Source: Pseudomonadota bacterium (lineage in GTDB: Bacteria > Pseudomonadota > Gammaproteobacteria > Burkholderiales > Burkholderiaceae_C). From it: a stretch of 44,752 bases of DNA. How positions within the stretch are numbered: the first letter of the stretch is position 1; each line of letters begins with the position of its first letter. The stretch spans positions 1-44,752 of the forward strand of contig JAJYTY010000007.1 of assembly GCA_021792835.1 (NCBI GenBank), in the 5' to 3' direction. The notes under the pieces are model-generated. The model was not told the origin of the DNA, did not search any database, and saw nothing but the letters and a program-made list of their open reading frames with translations. The position numbers and the translations under genes were made by a program. Shown in pieces: positions 26,688 through 35,112 of this stretch.

Positions 26688-27817
26688 GCGCCGCGGGAAT
26701 CTTCTGGAGCGCGGTGGGAGTGGTGGCCTACACCTATGCCGGCTATCCGCTGCTGATTGCCGGGATGGCGCGTCTGCACCCCGCGGCGCGGCGGGAGCCC
26801 GATGCCACGGAACAGACTCCCCGGGTCAGTGTCGTGATGTCGGCATATAACGAAGCTGCGCGTCTACCCGCAAAGCTGCGCAATCTGCGCGAACTCGCGT
26901 ACCCCCGAGACCGTCTGGCGATCGTGGTCGTGTCCGACGGCTCCACGGACGGCACGGAGCGCGTTGCGCAGGGCGAGCCCGGAGTACATGTCGTGGTCAG
27001 TCGGCAGCGTCGCGGCAAGGCACACGCGCTGAACCTGGCGATGCGGGAGGTGCACGGCGACATCGTCGTGTTCTGCGATCTGCGTCAGGAGCTTGACGCG
27101 GTCGCAGTGCGGCGGCTGGTCGATGAACTGCGCGACCCCTCGGTCGGCGTGGCCAGCGGAGAACTCATGCACCGTCCGGGCGCGACAGCGACGGGACGCA
27201 GCATCGGCCTGTACTGGCGCTATGAAAAGTGGATCCGCAAATCCGAAAGCCGCCTGTATTCGACCGTAGGTGCCACCGGAGCCCTGTATGCGATGCGCCG
27301 CGCCGACTGGCGTGACCTGCGCGAAGGCACGATCCTCGACGACTTCGAGAACCCGATGCAGGTGGTGCGTCGGGGCAAGCGCGCGGTTCTGGCGTCCCAG
27401 GCACTGGCCTGGGATACGCTTCAGGAGGACTCGGCGATCGAGAAGCGCCGCAAGATCCGTACTCTCAGCGGAAACTTCCAGAGCTTCGCCGCGAATCCCT
27501 GGCTGTTCTCTCCGTTGGCCAACCCTGTCTGGTTCCAGTTCGTTTCGCACAAGGTGCTGCGGCTGCTGGTGCCCTACGCGTTGCTGGTCGCGCTCGCGGC
27601 GAGCCTGGCCGCGTCGGGCTGGATGTACCGCGCCGCGTTCGCGTTGCAGGCCCTGTTCTACCTGATGGCCGGTGCGGGGCGCTGGATACCGAGCAGCCGG
27701 CGCTCGCGGCTGGTCAGCTTCGCGCACGTGTTCGTCGATATGAACCTTGCCGCGGTGCTTGCGCTGCTCCGCTTCGCCGGCGGAGATGCCGATGCAAAGT
27801 GGGAGAAGACGTCGTGA
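26684..27817 (+). CDS. Membrane-linked glycosyltransferase family 2
   Basis: This 377-residue GT-A glycosyltransferase has an N-terminal hydrophobic helix (IFWSAVGVVAYTYAGYPLLIA) and a GT2 domain with VSVVMSAYNEAARL, VVVSDGSTDGTE, VSRQRRGKAHALNLAM and FCDLRQELD in place of the usual D-x-D. Later come ILDDFENPMQVVRRGKRA and the QxxRW-like region RRKIRTLSGNFQSF; C-terminal hydrophobic helices follow. Overall it resembles the processive/ICA-like GT2 type. The GTG start overlaps the previous stop as GTGA, which implies translational coupling. It probably extends the lipid-linked repeat unit; the donor is unknown. The FCDLRQ variant of the metal site is worth checking. Confidence 0.87.
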   Translation: MSAAGIFWSAVGVVAYTYAGYPLLIAGMARLHPAARREPDATEQTPRVSVVMSAYNEAARLPAKLRNLRELAYPRDRLAIVVVSDGSTDGTERVAQGEPGVHVVVSRQRRGKAHALNLAMREVHGDIVVFCDLRQELDAVAVRRLVDELRDPSVGVASGELMHRPGATATGRSIGLYWRYEKWIRKSESRLYSTVGATGALYAMRRADWRDLREGTILDDFENPMQVVRRGKRAVLASQALAWDTLQEDSAIEKRRKIRTLSGNFQSFAANPWLFSPLANPVWFQFVSHKVLRLLVPYALLVALAASLAASGWMYRAAFALQALFYLMAGAGRWIPSSRRSRLVSFAHVFVDMNLAAVLALLRFAGGDADAKWEKTS

Positions 27818-28596
27818 ATCGGGTCGTCGTGTTGATGTATCACGCGCTGTGGAGCAATGCGGCCGAACTGAGCCGCATCGATCCCACGGACCGGTCCTAC
27901 GCGTTGCCGCTGACCGAGTTCGTGGCGCAACTCGACGCTCTGCGCGAGCGAGGCATTGGCGTGTTGGACCCGGCTTCACTCCAGCACGGTGTCCCGGAGC
28001 AAGGAGGCGTTGTCTTGAGCTTCGATGATGGCCATGCGAGCAACGCCGAGCTCGCGCTTCCAGAATTGCGCCGCCGCGGCATGCAAGCGGTGTTTTTCGT
28101 CAGCACGGCCCATGTCGATCGCCCCGGGTTCTGCTCAGCCGGGCAGCTGAGGGAGCTGGCCGCGGCGAACATGCTGGTCGGCGCGCATGGCCACACCCAT
28201 CGGTTTCTCAGCGAGCTGGGCGACGCCGATCTCGCCGACGAACTGCGCGCATCGCAGGCCGTGCTCGGTGCTGCGCTGGGAGCATCTGCGCGGCACATGT
28301 CGTTTCCGGGCGGGCGCCTGGATGCCCGCAGTATGGCCGCAGCTCGCCGCGCCGGCTTCGAAGTGCTGTACGGTTCGGCGGTAGGCTCGCTGCGCCCGGG
28401 CGCCCGGCTGCCCGCAGGGGCGCTGCCGCGCATTGCGGTGCGTCCCGGGCTGAGCATTGCCAAGTTCGTCGACTTCGCGCGAGCGGCCCCGGCGCGCATG
28501 GCCCGCAGCCGCGCCACGGCAGCCGCCAAGAATGCAGCCAGAACCCTCTTGGGCAATGAACGTTATCACCGACTGTATGCGCGATTGCGAAGCTGA
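27814..28596 (+). CDS. Polysaccharide deacetylase (NodB/CE4), copy 1
   Basis: This 260-residue protein belongs to carbohydrate esterase family 4, which removes N-acetyl groups from amino sugars. Motif 1 is SFDDGHASN, with the two metal/catalytic aspartates. Motif 2 is HGHTHRFLSEL, with H-x3-H metal ligands. FPGGRLDARS stands in the motif 3 position. The start is GTG 27814 with GGGAG about 9 bases upstream and a GTGA overlap with the previous stop; GTG 27799 is the alternative. No signal peptide is seen, so it may act in the cytoplasm on precursors or be a non-exported variant. It is the first of three CE4 genes in the locus. Confidence 0.88.
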   Translation: MNRVVVLMYHALWSNAAELSRIDPTDRSYALPLTEFVAQLDALRERGIGVLDPASLQHGVPEQGGVVLSFDDGHASNAELALPELRRRGMQAVFFVSTAHVDRPGFCSAGQLRELAAANMLVGAHGHTHRFLSELGDADLADELRASQAVLGAALGASARHMSFPGGRLDARSMAAARRAGFEVLYGSAVGSLRPGARLPAGALPRIAVRPGLSIAKFVDFARAAPARMARSRATAAAKNAARTLLGNERYHRLYARLRS

Positions 28597-29749
28597 TCCC
28601 GGGCAGACACGAGGGCGGCTTATCGTTCATATGATCGATGAACTGCCGCGCGATGGTGCGGAAATGCTGCTGCTCGACCTGCTGCGCCTGCGTCTGCCGG
28701 ACTTTCGCTACGCGGTCGTCTGCCTGGTGCGCGGCGGCGTGCTGCAACCCGAGTTCGAACGAATCGGCGTTCCGGTGACCGTGTTCGGCCGGCGCGGGCG
28801 TTTCGATCCCATGCTCGTGTGGCGTCTGGCGCGGTGGCTGCGGCGGCACCGCGCAGACGTGGTACATACACATCTGTTCACCGCTGACAGCTACGGACGC
28901 GTCGCTGCGCGCCTTGCCGGCGTTCCGGCCGTGTTCTCTACCGTGCACAACATTGCACCGGCCGGCGCCGGGCCCCTGCGCGGCGTCGTGTCGCGCATTC
29001 TCGCCCGCTTCACCACGGCGATTGTCGGCTGCAGCGATGAAGTATCGCAGGCGCTGATCCAGCGCGACGGGCTCGAGCCGGCGCGAGTGCGGTCGATTCC
29101 CAACGGGATCGATCTGATGCGTTTCGGGCAGGCAAGTGGCGAAGGCGTGCGCGAGGAATTCAAGCTTCCAGGCACGCGTCGGCTGATTGGTGTAGTCGGT
29201 CGCCTGCACGAGCAGAAGGGTCACGACGATCTGCTGCGCGCGCTGGCTTCGCTGCCGCAGCCGCTGCGCGGCAACCTGAGCTGCCTGATCATTGGAACCG
29301 GCGAACTGGAAGCCGAACTGCGCCGGCGCGTGGAGGAGTTGGGCTTGGCCGACTGCGTGGTATTCACCGGGATGCGCACCGATGTGCCACGACTGGTGGC
29401 CGCACTCGACGCCTTTGTCATGCCATCCCGCTGGGAAGGGCTGCCGATCGCCCTGCTGGAAGCCATGGCGACGTCGCGCGCGGTACTGTGCACGCGGGTC
29501 GGTGGCATTCCCGACGTCGTCGTCCATGCGACCAACGGCTTGCTGGTGGATGCGGGGGACGTGGACGCACTGCGTTCCGGCATCGAGACGCTGCTGGCGG
29601 ATCCCGGGTTCGCGCAACGGCTTGGTCGGCAGGCGCGCGCGACGGTGATCGAGCGTTTTGACGTGAGTCGTACTGCCGCCGCGTACAACGAGTTGCATTG
29701 CGCGGCCCTCGGGCTGGGGTGCCGCGATACGCCGGGGATCCTGCCATGA
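28556..29749 (+). CDS. Glycosyltransferase family 4
   Basis: This 397-residue GT-B glycosyltransferase starts its fold with LIVHMIDELPRDGAEMLLLD, followed by DVVHTHLFTADSYGRVAARL and SIPNGIDLMRF. The C-terminal donor domain has IGVVGRLHEQKGHDDLLRALA, LIIGTGELEAEL, VVFTGMRTDVPRLVAALDAF and PSRWEGLPIALLEAMATSRAVLCTRVGGIPDVV, with the standard E-G-x-P-x-x-x-x-E. It overlaps the deacetylase before it by 41 bases, or by 20 if ATG 28577 is used; neither start has a clear SD. It overlaps the next deacetylase by ATGA. Donor and acceptor are unknown. Confidence 0.9.
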   Translation: MNVITDCMRDCEADPGQTRGRLIVHMIDELPRDGAEMLLLDLLRLRLPDFRYAVVCLVRGGVLQPEFERIGVPVTVFGRRGRFDPMLVWRLARWLRRHRADVVHTHLFTADSYGRVAARLAGVPAVFSTVHNIAPAGAGPLRGVVSRILARFTTAIVGCSDEVSQALIQRDGLEPARVRSIPNGIDLMRFGQASGEGVREEFKLPGTRRLIGVVGRLHEQKGHDDLLRALASLPQPLRGNLSCLIIGTGELEAELRRRVEELGLADCVVFTGMRTDVPRLVAALDAFVMPSRWEGLPIALLEAMATSRAVLCTRVGGIPDVVVHATNGLLVDAGDVDALRSGIETLLADPGFAQRLGRQARATVIERFDVSRTAAAYNELHCAALGLGCRDTPGILP

Positions 29750-30600
29750 AGGCTGCGCTGCGCTCTCTGGTGGCGGCGATCTGCCGCCCGGCGACGCGAG
29801 CATCCGAGCGCGCGCGGCCCGGTTTGCGCGTACTGATGTATCACCGTGTCGCCCGCGTGGACGGATTCGATCAATTGACCGTATCGCCGGAGCGCTTCGA
29901 TGCGCAAATGCGTGCCTTGGCGGCGAGCCGACGCGTGGTGGGACTGGTCGACGGCTTGCGCGCGGTGCGTGCAGGTGCACTTGACCAGCCCATGGTTGCC
30001 GTCACTTTCGACGATGGCTATCTGGACAACCTCGTCGAGGCTGCGCCGATCCTGCTGCGCCATGGAGTTGCCGCAACCGTGTTCGTGAGCACCGGATTCT
30101 GCGAGCAGACGATGGTGCACCCACGCTACGCGGCGTACGCACGGTCGCGCTTGCATCTCGATTGGGATGAGGTGGCCGAGCTGGCTTCGCTGCCCGGTAT
30201 CGAAATCGGATCGCATACCGACACCCATCCCTACCTGCCGCGCCTGCCGGACGCGCGGGCTCGGGAGGAGATCGCAGGCAGTCGCGATCGAATCGCGCGG
30301 CGCCTCGGCCGCGACGTGCGTGCGTTTTGCTACCCGTCGGGCGACGTCGGGGCGCGTGAAGCAAGGCTGGCACTCGATGCCGGCTACGAATTCGCGGTGA
30401 CCGTAAGCCCCGGGGTGAACCGTCGCGGCTTCGACCCGATGCTTGTCCGGCGTACCGAAATCACTCAACGCGACGATGCGGAGGCCTTCGCACTCAAGCT
30501 CGACGGTGCCTTCGATCCGTTGCATCGACTGCTGCATGTGCGCCGGCAATGGCGCTTCGAGCGCGCGCGGGCCACGTCCCAAGGCAACGACCAATCATGA
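29746..30600 (+). CDS. Polysaccharide deacetylase (NodB/CE4), copy 2
   Basis: This 284-residue carbohydrate esterase 4 protein has LRVLMYHRVARVDGF, motif 1 TFDDGYLDN, motif 2 SHTDTHPYLPRL (H-x3-H) and motif 3 CYPSGDVG. All the usual ligands are present, so it should be an active metal-dependent N-deacetylase. The ATG overlaps the upstream glycosyltransferase stop as ATGA, and the downstream glycosyltransferase overlaps its stop in the same way, so the three are translationally coupled. Alternation of GT4 and CE4 genes suggests stepwise assembly and deacetylation. No signal peptide is evident. Confidence 0.9.
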   Translation: MKAALRSLVAAICRPATRASERARPGLRVLMYHRVARVDGFDQLTVSPERFDAQMRALAASRRVVGLVDGLRAVRAGALDQPMVAVTFDDGYLDNLVEAAPILLRHGVAATVFVSTGFCEQTMVHPRYAAYARSRLHLDWDEVAELASLPGIEIGSHTDTHPYLPRLPDARAREEIAGSRDRIARRLGRDVRAFCYPSGDVGAREARLALDAGYEFAVTVSPGVNRRGFDPMLVRRTEITQRDDAEAFALKLDGAFDPLHRLLHVRRQWRFERARATSQGNDQS

Positions 30601-31727
30601 AAATCCTGTATCTGATGACCGAGCCCTTCGGCATAGGCGGCGTGCAATCGGATCTGCTGATTCTCAGCGAGGATCTTCGCGCCCGCGGACACGATGTGCA
30701 TGTCGCCACGACCGAAGGCGTGCTGTTGCCCGAACTGCGAGCGCGGGGCGCGCAATTCGCGGAGATCGACTTTCGCTTTCGCGCGCCGGGGCGCCTGCTC
30801 GACGCGGCGCGGCGCCTGCGCCGTCTCGTGCGCGAACAGGGCATCGACCTGGTGGCGCCGCAGTCCGTGCGCTCATCGGTCGCGGCCTGGCTGGCGCTGC
30901 GCGTGCTCCCCTTTGGCCATCGGGTCGCGGCAACCGGCCGGCGCGTGCCGATCGTCACCACCGTGCACAACATTCATAGCCCACGCAATTTCCATTGGGC
31001 TGGGAAGATTCTCAGCCGCTGCGCGGATTTCGTGATCTTTGAATCGAACTACGAACGTAACCGCCTGCTGGCGAACGGACTACCCGGCGAGCGCAGCGAA
31101 GTCATTCACAGCGGCATCGACATCGACCGCATGGCGCGGCCTTCGGCCGTGCAGGAACTGACGGTTCGCTACGGCATCGTCCGGGACGAGCACTTCGTGT
31201 ATGGCATCGTTGCCCGGCTGTCCGAGGAAAAGGGACATCGCTATCTCGTGGATGCCTTCGCGCGCGTACGCGCCCAGCGACCGGGAGCGCGGTTGATGAT
31301 CATCGGCGACGGACCTCTAGAGGCCGACGTCCGGGCCCAGGTCAGCGCAATGAGACTCGACGCTGACGTGATCTTCACAGGCATGCAGCGCGACATTGCA
31401 TCGCATCTGGCGCTGCTGGACGTATTCGTGCTCTCGTCGACGCGAGAATCCTTCCCGTTGTCGGCGCGCGAGGCGATGGCCGCGTCGCGTGCGGTCATCG
31501 CGCCGCGCATCGGAGGCTGCCCGGAAGTCGTCGACGATGGCGTGAGCGGTCTCTTGTTCCAGGCTGGCAATGTCCAGGACCTGAGCGACAAGATGCTGCA
31601 GCTCGCCGACCGTGGCGCCGCGACGGCCATGGGTCGCGCCGGTCGCGAGCGGTCTGAAAGGTTGTTCTCGCGCCGTGCGTGGGTGGATGGCGATGAGCGG
31701 GTGTACCTCCAGTGGGCGGCGGATTGA
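30597..31727 (+). CDS. Glycosyltransferase family 4
   Basis: This 376-residue GT-B glycosyltransferase shows MKILYLMTEPFGIGGVQSDLLIL at the N-terminus, THVHNIHS-like TTVHNIHSPRNFHW in the acceptor domain, and a donor domain with YGIVARLSEEKGHRYLVDAFA, MIIGDGPLEADV, VIFTGMQRDIASHLALLDVF and SSTRESFPLSAREAMAASRAVIAPRIGGCPEVV. The catalytic loop reads E-S-F-P-x-x-x-x-E. It is coupled to the previous deacetylase by ATGA overlap and precedes the YdcF-family gene by 40 bases. It is one of three closely spaced GT4/GT2 enzymes that probably build the same repeat unit. Confidence 0.9.
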   Translation: MKILYLMTEPFGIGGVQSDLLILSEDLRARGHDVHVATTEGVLLPELRARGAQFAEIDFRFRAPGRLLDAARRLRRLVREQGIDLVAPQSVRSSVAAWLALRVLPFGHRVAATGRRVPIVTTVHNIHSPRNFHWAGKILSRCADFVIFESNYERNRLLANGLPGERSEVIHSGIDIDRMARPSAVQELTVRYGIVRDEHFVYGIVARLSEEKGHRYLVDAFARVRAQRPGARLMIIGDGPLEADVRAQVSAMRLDADVIFTGMQRDIASHLALLDVFVLSSTRESFPLSAREAMAASRAVIAPRIGGCPEVVDDGVSGLLFQAGNVQDLSDKMLQLADRGAATAMGRAGRERSERLFSRRAWVDGDERVYLQWAAD

Positions 31728-31767
31728 ACGCCGCCGTCGCGACGACCCGCCTCATTGCGTCCGAACG

Positions 31768-32523
31768 ATGATCGCGCAGATCGAGAGCCTGTTCACGCCG
31801 TTGGCCGCCGCCACCGTCGCCAGCGTGTCGCTCGCGGCGTGGATCTGCTGGCATTGCCGCTCCCGCTGGCTTTGCGCGGCAGCCTGCGCCAACGCGCTAC
31901 TGCTGTACTTGCCGTCGACCCCGCTCGTGGCCAACTGGGCGCTGGGTACGCTCGAGCATCGCGCGCTGGCACTTCGGCGCTGCGGCCCGCCTCCGGCGCA
32001 CAGCCTGATCATCGTTCTGGCCGGCGGGGTGCACGGCCATCCCGCGGCGCCTGATGACTACCAGGATCTGTCGCAGAGCAGCCTGCGACGCGTGATCGCG
32101 GCGTCGCGCCTCGCGCTTCGCAGTTCCGGTTCGACCCTGGTCTTGTCAGGCGGGGCCGGGGGACGCTGGCGCGAAGCCGACCTGATGGCTGCCCTGGCGC
32201 GGCGGCTCGGCGTGCCCGCGGCGCGCATCCAGGAGGACCGCGATTCGATGACCACCTATGACAGTGCGCTGAATCTGCGCCGGATGCTCGCGGGTAATTC
32301 CCACCCGCGATATCTGGTGACGTCGGCCTACCACATGCCGCGCGCGTGGATGTCCTTTCGCCATACCGGCCAAGCGGTGTGCGCATGGCCAGTGGACTTT
32401 CGCGCCTATCCGCTGGAGCCGCTGCAGATGCTGATGCCGCAGATCACGGCTCTGGAGAAGACCGGACTCGCGTTGCATGAATGGGCGGGTATGATCGTTT
32501 ACAGGTGGTTTGAATTTCGCTAG
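31768..32523 (+). CDS. YdcF/ElyC-family (DUF218) membrane protein
   Basis: This 251-residue protein has two N-terminal hydrophobic segments (PLAAATVASVSLAAWICW and ACANALLLYLPSTPLVANWAL) and a DUF218 domain. The domain carries VLAGGVHGHP, STLVLSGGAGGRWREADLM, TTYDSALNLRRML and YLVTSAYHMPRAWMSFRHTG, the family's conserved S/G-rich and H-x-x-R elements. ElyC affects undecaprenyl-phosphate-dependent envelope synthesis in E. coli, so a link to the lipid carrier used by this locus is a plausible inference. The open frame extends to 31612, but ATG 31768 gives a clean membrane start. Its 3' end lies close to the next deacetylase gene. Confidence 0.85.
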   Translation: MIAQIESLFTPLAAATVASVSLAAWICWHCRSRWLCAAACANALLLYLPSTPLVANWALGTLEHRALALRRCGPPPAHSLIIVLAGGVHGHPAAPDDYQDLSQSSLRRVIAASRLALRSSGSTLVLSGGAGGRWREADLMAALARRLGVPAARIQEDRDSMTTYDSALNLRRMLAGNSHPRYLVTSAYHMPRAWMSFRHTGQAVCAWPVDFRAYPLEPLQMLMPQITALEKTGLALHEWAGMIVYRWFEFR

Positions 32524-32572
32524 GCGCGTGGATCGGGTCACCGCAGCCATCACCGAAGGAACGCAGCTGGAA

Positions 32573-33514
32573 ATGGGAATCAAGGGCCGACTGATGCCCA
32601 CATTGCACAGCCTGGCGCTGTCGTCGGGCGTGTCGGCCTGGCTCGCCCATCGTGCGCCGGTACGGCGCATCCTCATGGTGCACAACATCGCCCCAGGCGT
32701 GCTCGATCCCCTGATCTTTGAAGCGCAGTTGTGCTGGCTGGCGGGCCGCTTCGAGGTCATCGATCTGGCGGAGATGGTCGCTCGCATCGAAGGCGGCGAA
32801 CCGCCCAGGGCGCCGGGTGAGCTGGCGCTGACTTTCGACGATGGTCTGCGCAACCATGCCGAGCATGCCTATCGCATCTTGCATAGACACCGTCTTCCAG
32901 CGACGTTCTTCGTCTGCCCGCAGCTGATCGACGAGCGCCGGTGGCTGTGGAACCAGGAGGCGCGACACAGGCTGCAGGTGCTGGGCGATGGCGCGCGGGC
33001 CGAATTCGCACGCGACGTCGGCGCGCCCTGTTTCGACGTGGAACCGGTGGTCGGCTGGATGAAGACGCTGGATCTGGGCCGGCGCGAGCGTGTGGAGCAG
33101 GCACTCCGCGCGGCGACTCCCGGCTTCGCGCCCGGGCCCGAGCTGCGCGCGATCTTCGACCCGCTGAGCTGGGAGCAGATGCGCGAGATGGATCCGAACC
33201 TGATCACGATCGGTTCGCACACTCTGGACCATCCGATCCTGCCCACGCTCGATGACCGCGAACTGCAGCGCCAGCTCGTGCAAAGCCGCACGCTGCTCGA
33301 GCAGCGCCTGCAGCGGCCTGTCGAATTCTTCTGCTACCCGAACGGCGCGAACGACCTGCGCGCGCGTGCGCTGGTGGCGCGCCACTACCGCGCAGCCGTG
33401 ACCACGGAGGCCGGAATCGTGCACGCAGACGCATGCCGCACCGCATTGCCGAGAATCCCGGTGGCGCCGACGCTTGCCTTGTCGGCCTGGCGCCTCAACC
33501 GTCCGGGTGCGTAG
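32573..33514 (+). CDS. Polysaccharide deacetylase (NodB/CE4), copy 3
   Basis: This 313-residue carbohydrate esterase 4 protein shows RRILMVHNIAPG, motif 1 TFDDGLRNHAEH, FFVCPQLI, motif 2 SHTLDHPILPTL (H-x3-H) and motif 3 CYPNGAND. About 60 residues are inserted between motifs 1 and 2 (ERRWLWNQEARHRLQ to the FDPLSW region), as in the larger EPS-locus deacetylases. Start choice is uncertain: ATG 32573, GTG 32528 or a TTG at 32510 that would overlap the YdcF gene. ATG 32573 is preferred for its position just before the first conserved block. The next gene starts 88 bases later in DNA of much lower GC. Confidence 0.87.
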   Translation: MGIKGRLMPTLHSLALSSGVSAWLAHRAPVRRILMVHNIAPGVLDPLIFEAQLCWLAGRFEVIDLAEMVARIEGGEPPRAPGELALTFDDGLRNHAEHAYRILHRHRLPATFFVCPQLIDERRWLWNQEARHRLQVLGDGARAEFARDVGAPCFDVEPVVGWMKTLDLGRRERVEQALRAATPGFAPGPELRAIFDPLSWEQMREMDPNLITIGSHTLDHPILPTLDDRELQRQLVQSRTLLEQRLQRPVEFFCYPNGANDLRARALVARHYRAAVTTEAGIVHADACRTALPRIPVAPTLALSAWRLNRPGA

Positions 33515-33602
33515 AAATGAAACACATACCAAAGCGATTTGCTGTCTTGGGGGCCACGCGGCATCTGCCGGCTGTTACCTTGATTTCCTGGAGTCCTTTG
33601 CC

Positions 33603-35093
33603 ATGATGCAATCTCGACGCCGCTTCCTGCAGCGCACTCTGTTCACTCTGCCGGCCATCGGCTCCCTTAGTGCCTGCGGAGGGGGCGGGGGAAGTTCTGG
33701 CGGTGCTTCCTCTACTTGCACCCCGGGATCGTCATTGCTGAGTGCCATAAGCTCGACCCCGTTGAGCGGCGGTGTGCAGGGCACACAGCTTGTGAATTTC
33801 TCGCCGTTGGCAAAGCCGGCGTTGGGGGCCGCGGTCACTGACCCGGATTTCGGGTCACGCATTGTCCGCGTAAGCGATGCCTTCAACCAGTTCAATTGCA
33901 CGAACTGTGTAACGACGTACTCAAGCACGCAGGCGTGGAACTGCGATGAGTCGTACATGATTCTGTATGCGCAGGGTCCCTTGAGCAGCAGTTCGCCTTC
34001 GACCTGGGCGCTTTTCGACGGAATGCCTCCTTATGGCTTCATTAAATTTCTGCCGAACTTTGCGCCATCTGATGTCGAGCAATTCTGGTGGTCGAAGACC
34101 GACCCCAAGACTGTCCTGTACATCTCGAACTATTCCGAAGGGTCCACGGATTACTGTCAACTCGTTTCCTACGAAGTCGATACAGGCGCCAAGACGGTGC
34201 TTTACGATTTCGTGCCCATGTTGAGGAAGCTCGGCTGGCCAATTACTGGGCCTGTCCGTGCCGGTTATCCACTGGCCAATGGTGGCAATAACGTTATTTG
34301 GGGGCTCGGGGCAGGCGGCATCGCGAACATCAATGGCTATCTGGCGCTTAACGCCTTCGGTTTCAATTTGGAGACGCAAGAGGTTGTTCTGTACAACGGA
34401 ATCGCCGTGGCTGAGCAGAGAAATATGTGCCCGGCACCGCTGATATCAGGTCGTGGATGGTTCTGGAGTGATATCAACTTCCCATCTGGAAGTCAATACG
34501 AGACGTGGACCTTCGATACCTGCGGTAATGTGGTTCGAAAGCTTCCGTTCAGCGCGATCGAGCACGTTGATACGTCGATGAATTCGGCAGGCGACGACTT
34601 GTTGGTGGGGCCGCAGTTTGATACGGCGATCGTGGGGAATATCATTCGCGCAAATCTGACTACTGGAGCGATCGATACCATTGTCGGGCAGTCGAACGGC
34701 TACGGCTATACGCGTACGGGCTCCTTCTCCGGTAGCACCTGCTACAAGAATCCTCCTTGGGTTGTGGGGGCGGCGGTAGGTTCGCCCTATGGGACCAATT
34801 CCGACCTCAGCCCGGCAACCAGTGCGACTTTGCGGACACAGCTTGACCAGGAGGTGTTCATTGCGAACATGGATACCGGAGCAACTTACCGGCTCGCGCA
34901 CCACCGCAGCACGGGCGCCTGGAGCAACGCGACAACCAGCAACTATTGGGCACAGCCCAATGTCACCATCAGCCCGAGCGGAACGCGGATTCTATTCAAT
35001 AGCGACTGGGGTAACGCTAACCCTAGTAGTCCCGTCGTCAATGACCCTGGCGCGTACACCGATACCTATATTATTGAACTTCCGCAATTTTAA
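33603..35093 (+). CDS. Tat-targeted lipoprotein, predicted beta-propeller, low-GC paralogue of 9951-11399
   Basis: This 496-residue protein has a Tat signal (QSRRRFLQRT) ending in lipobox LSAC (Cys25) and a Gly/Ser linker. The body follows its paralogue nearly end to end: DPDFGSRIVRVSD, YSSTQAWNCDE, EQFWWSKTDP, GPVRAGYPLANGG, WGLGAGGI, SGRGWFWSD, HHRSTGAWSNA and YWAQPNVTISPSGTRIL. Extra cysteines (NCTNC and CTPG) are absent from the paralogue. Base composition is clearly lower in GC than the surroundings, which suggests separate acquisition. It ends the rightward unit, with an SD (TGGAG) about 9 bases before the first of two ATGs, and converges on a methyltransferase gene 19 bases away. Enzymatic activity on the exopolysaccharide is a hypothesis only. 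Confidence 0.82.
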   Translation: MMQSRRRFLQRTLFTLPAIGSLSACGGGGGSSGGASSTCTPGSSLLSAISSTPLSGGVQGTQLVNFSPLAKPALGAAVTDPDFGSRIVRVSDAFNQFNCTNCVTTYSSTQAWNCDESYMILYAQGPLSSSSPSTWALFDGMPPYGFIKFLPNFAPSDVEQFWWSKTDPKTVLYISNYSEGSTDYCQLVSYEVDTGAKTVLYDFVPMLRKLGWPITGPVRAGYPLANGGNNVIWGLGAGGIANINGYLALNAFGFNLETQEVVLYNGIAVAEQRNMCPAPLISGRGWFWSDINFPSGSQYETWTFDTCGNVVRKLPFSAIEHVDTSMNSAGDDLLVGPQFDTAIVGNIIRANLTTGAIDTIVGQSNGYGYTRTGSFSGSTCYKNPPWVVGAAVGSPYGTNSDLSPATSATLRTQLDQEVFIANMDTGATYRLAHHRSTGAWSNATTSNYWAQPNVTISPSGTRILFNSDWGNANPSSPVVNDPGAYTDTYIIELPQF

Positions 35094-35112
35094 AAAGCGC
35101 TGAAGTTCTACG

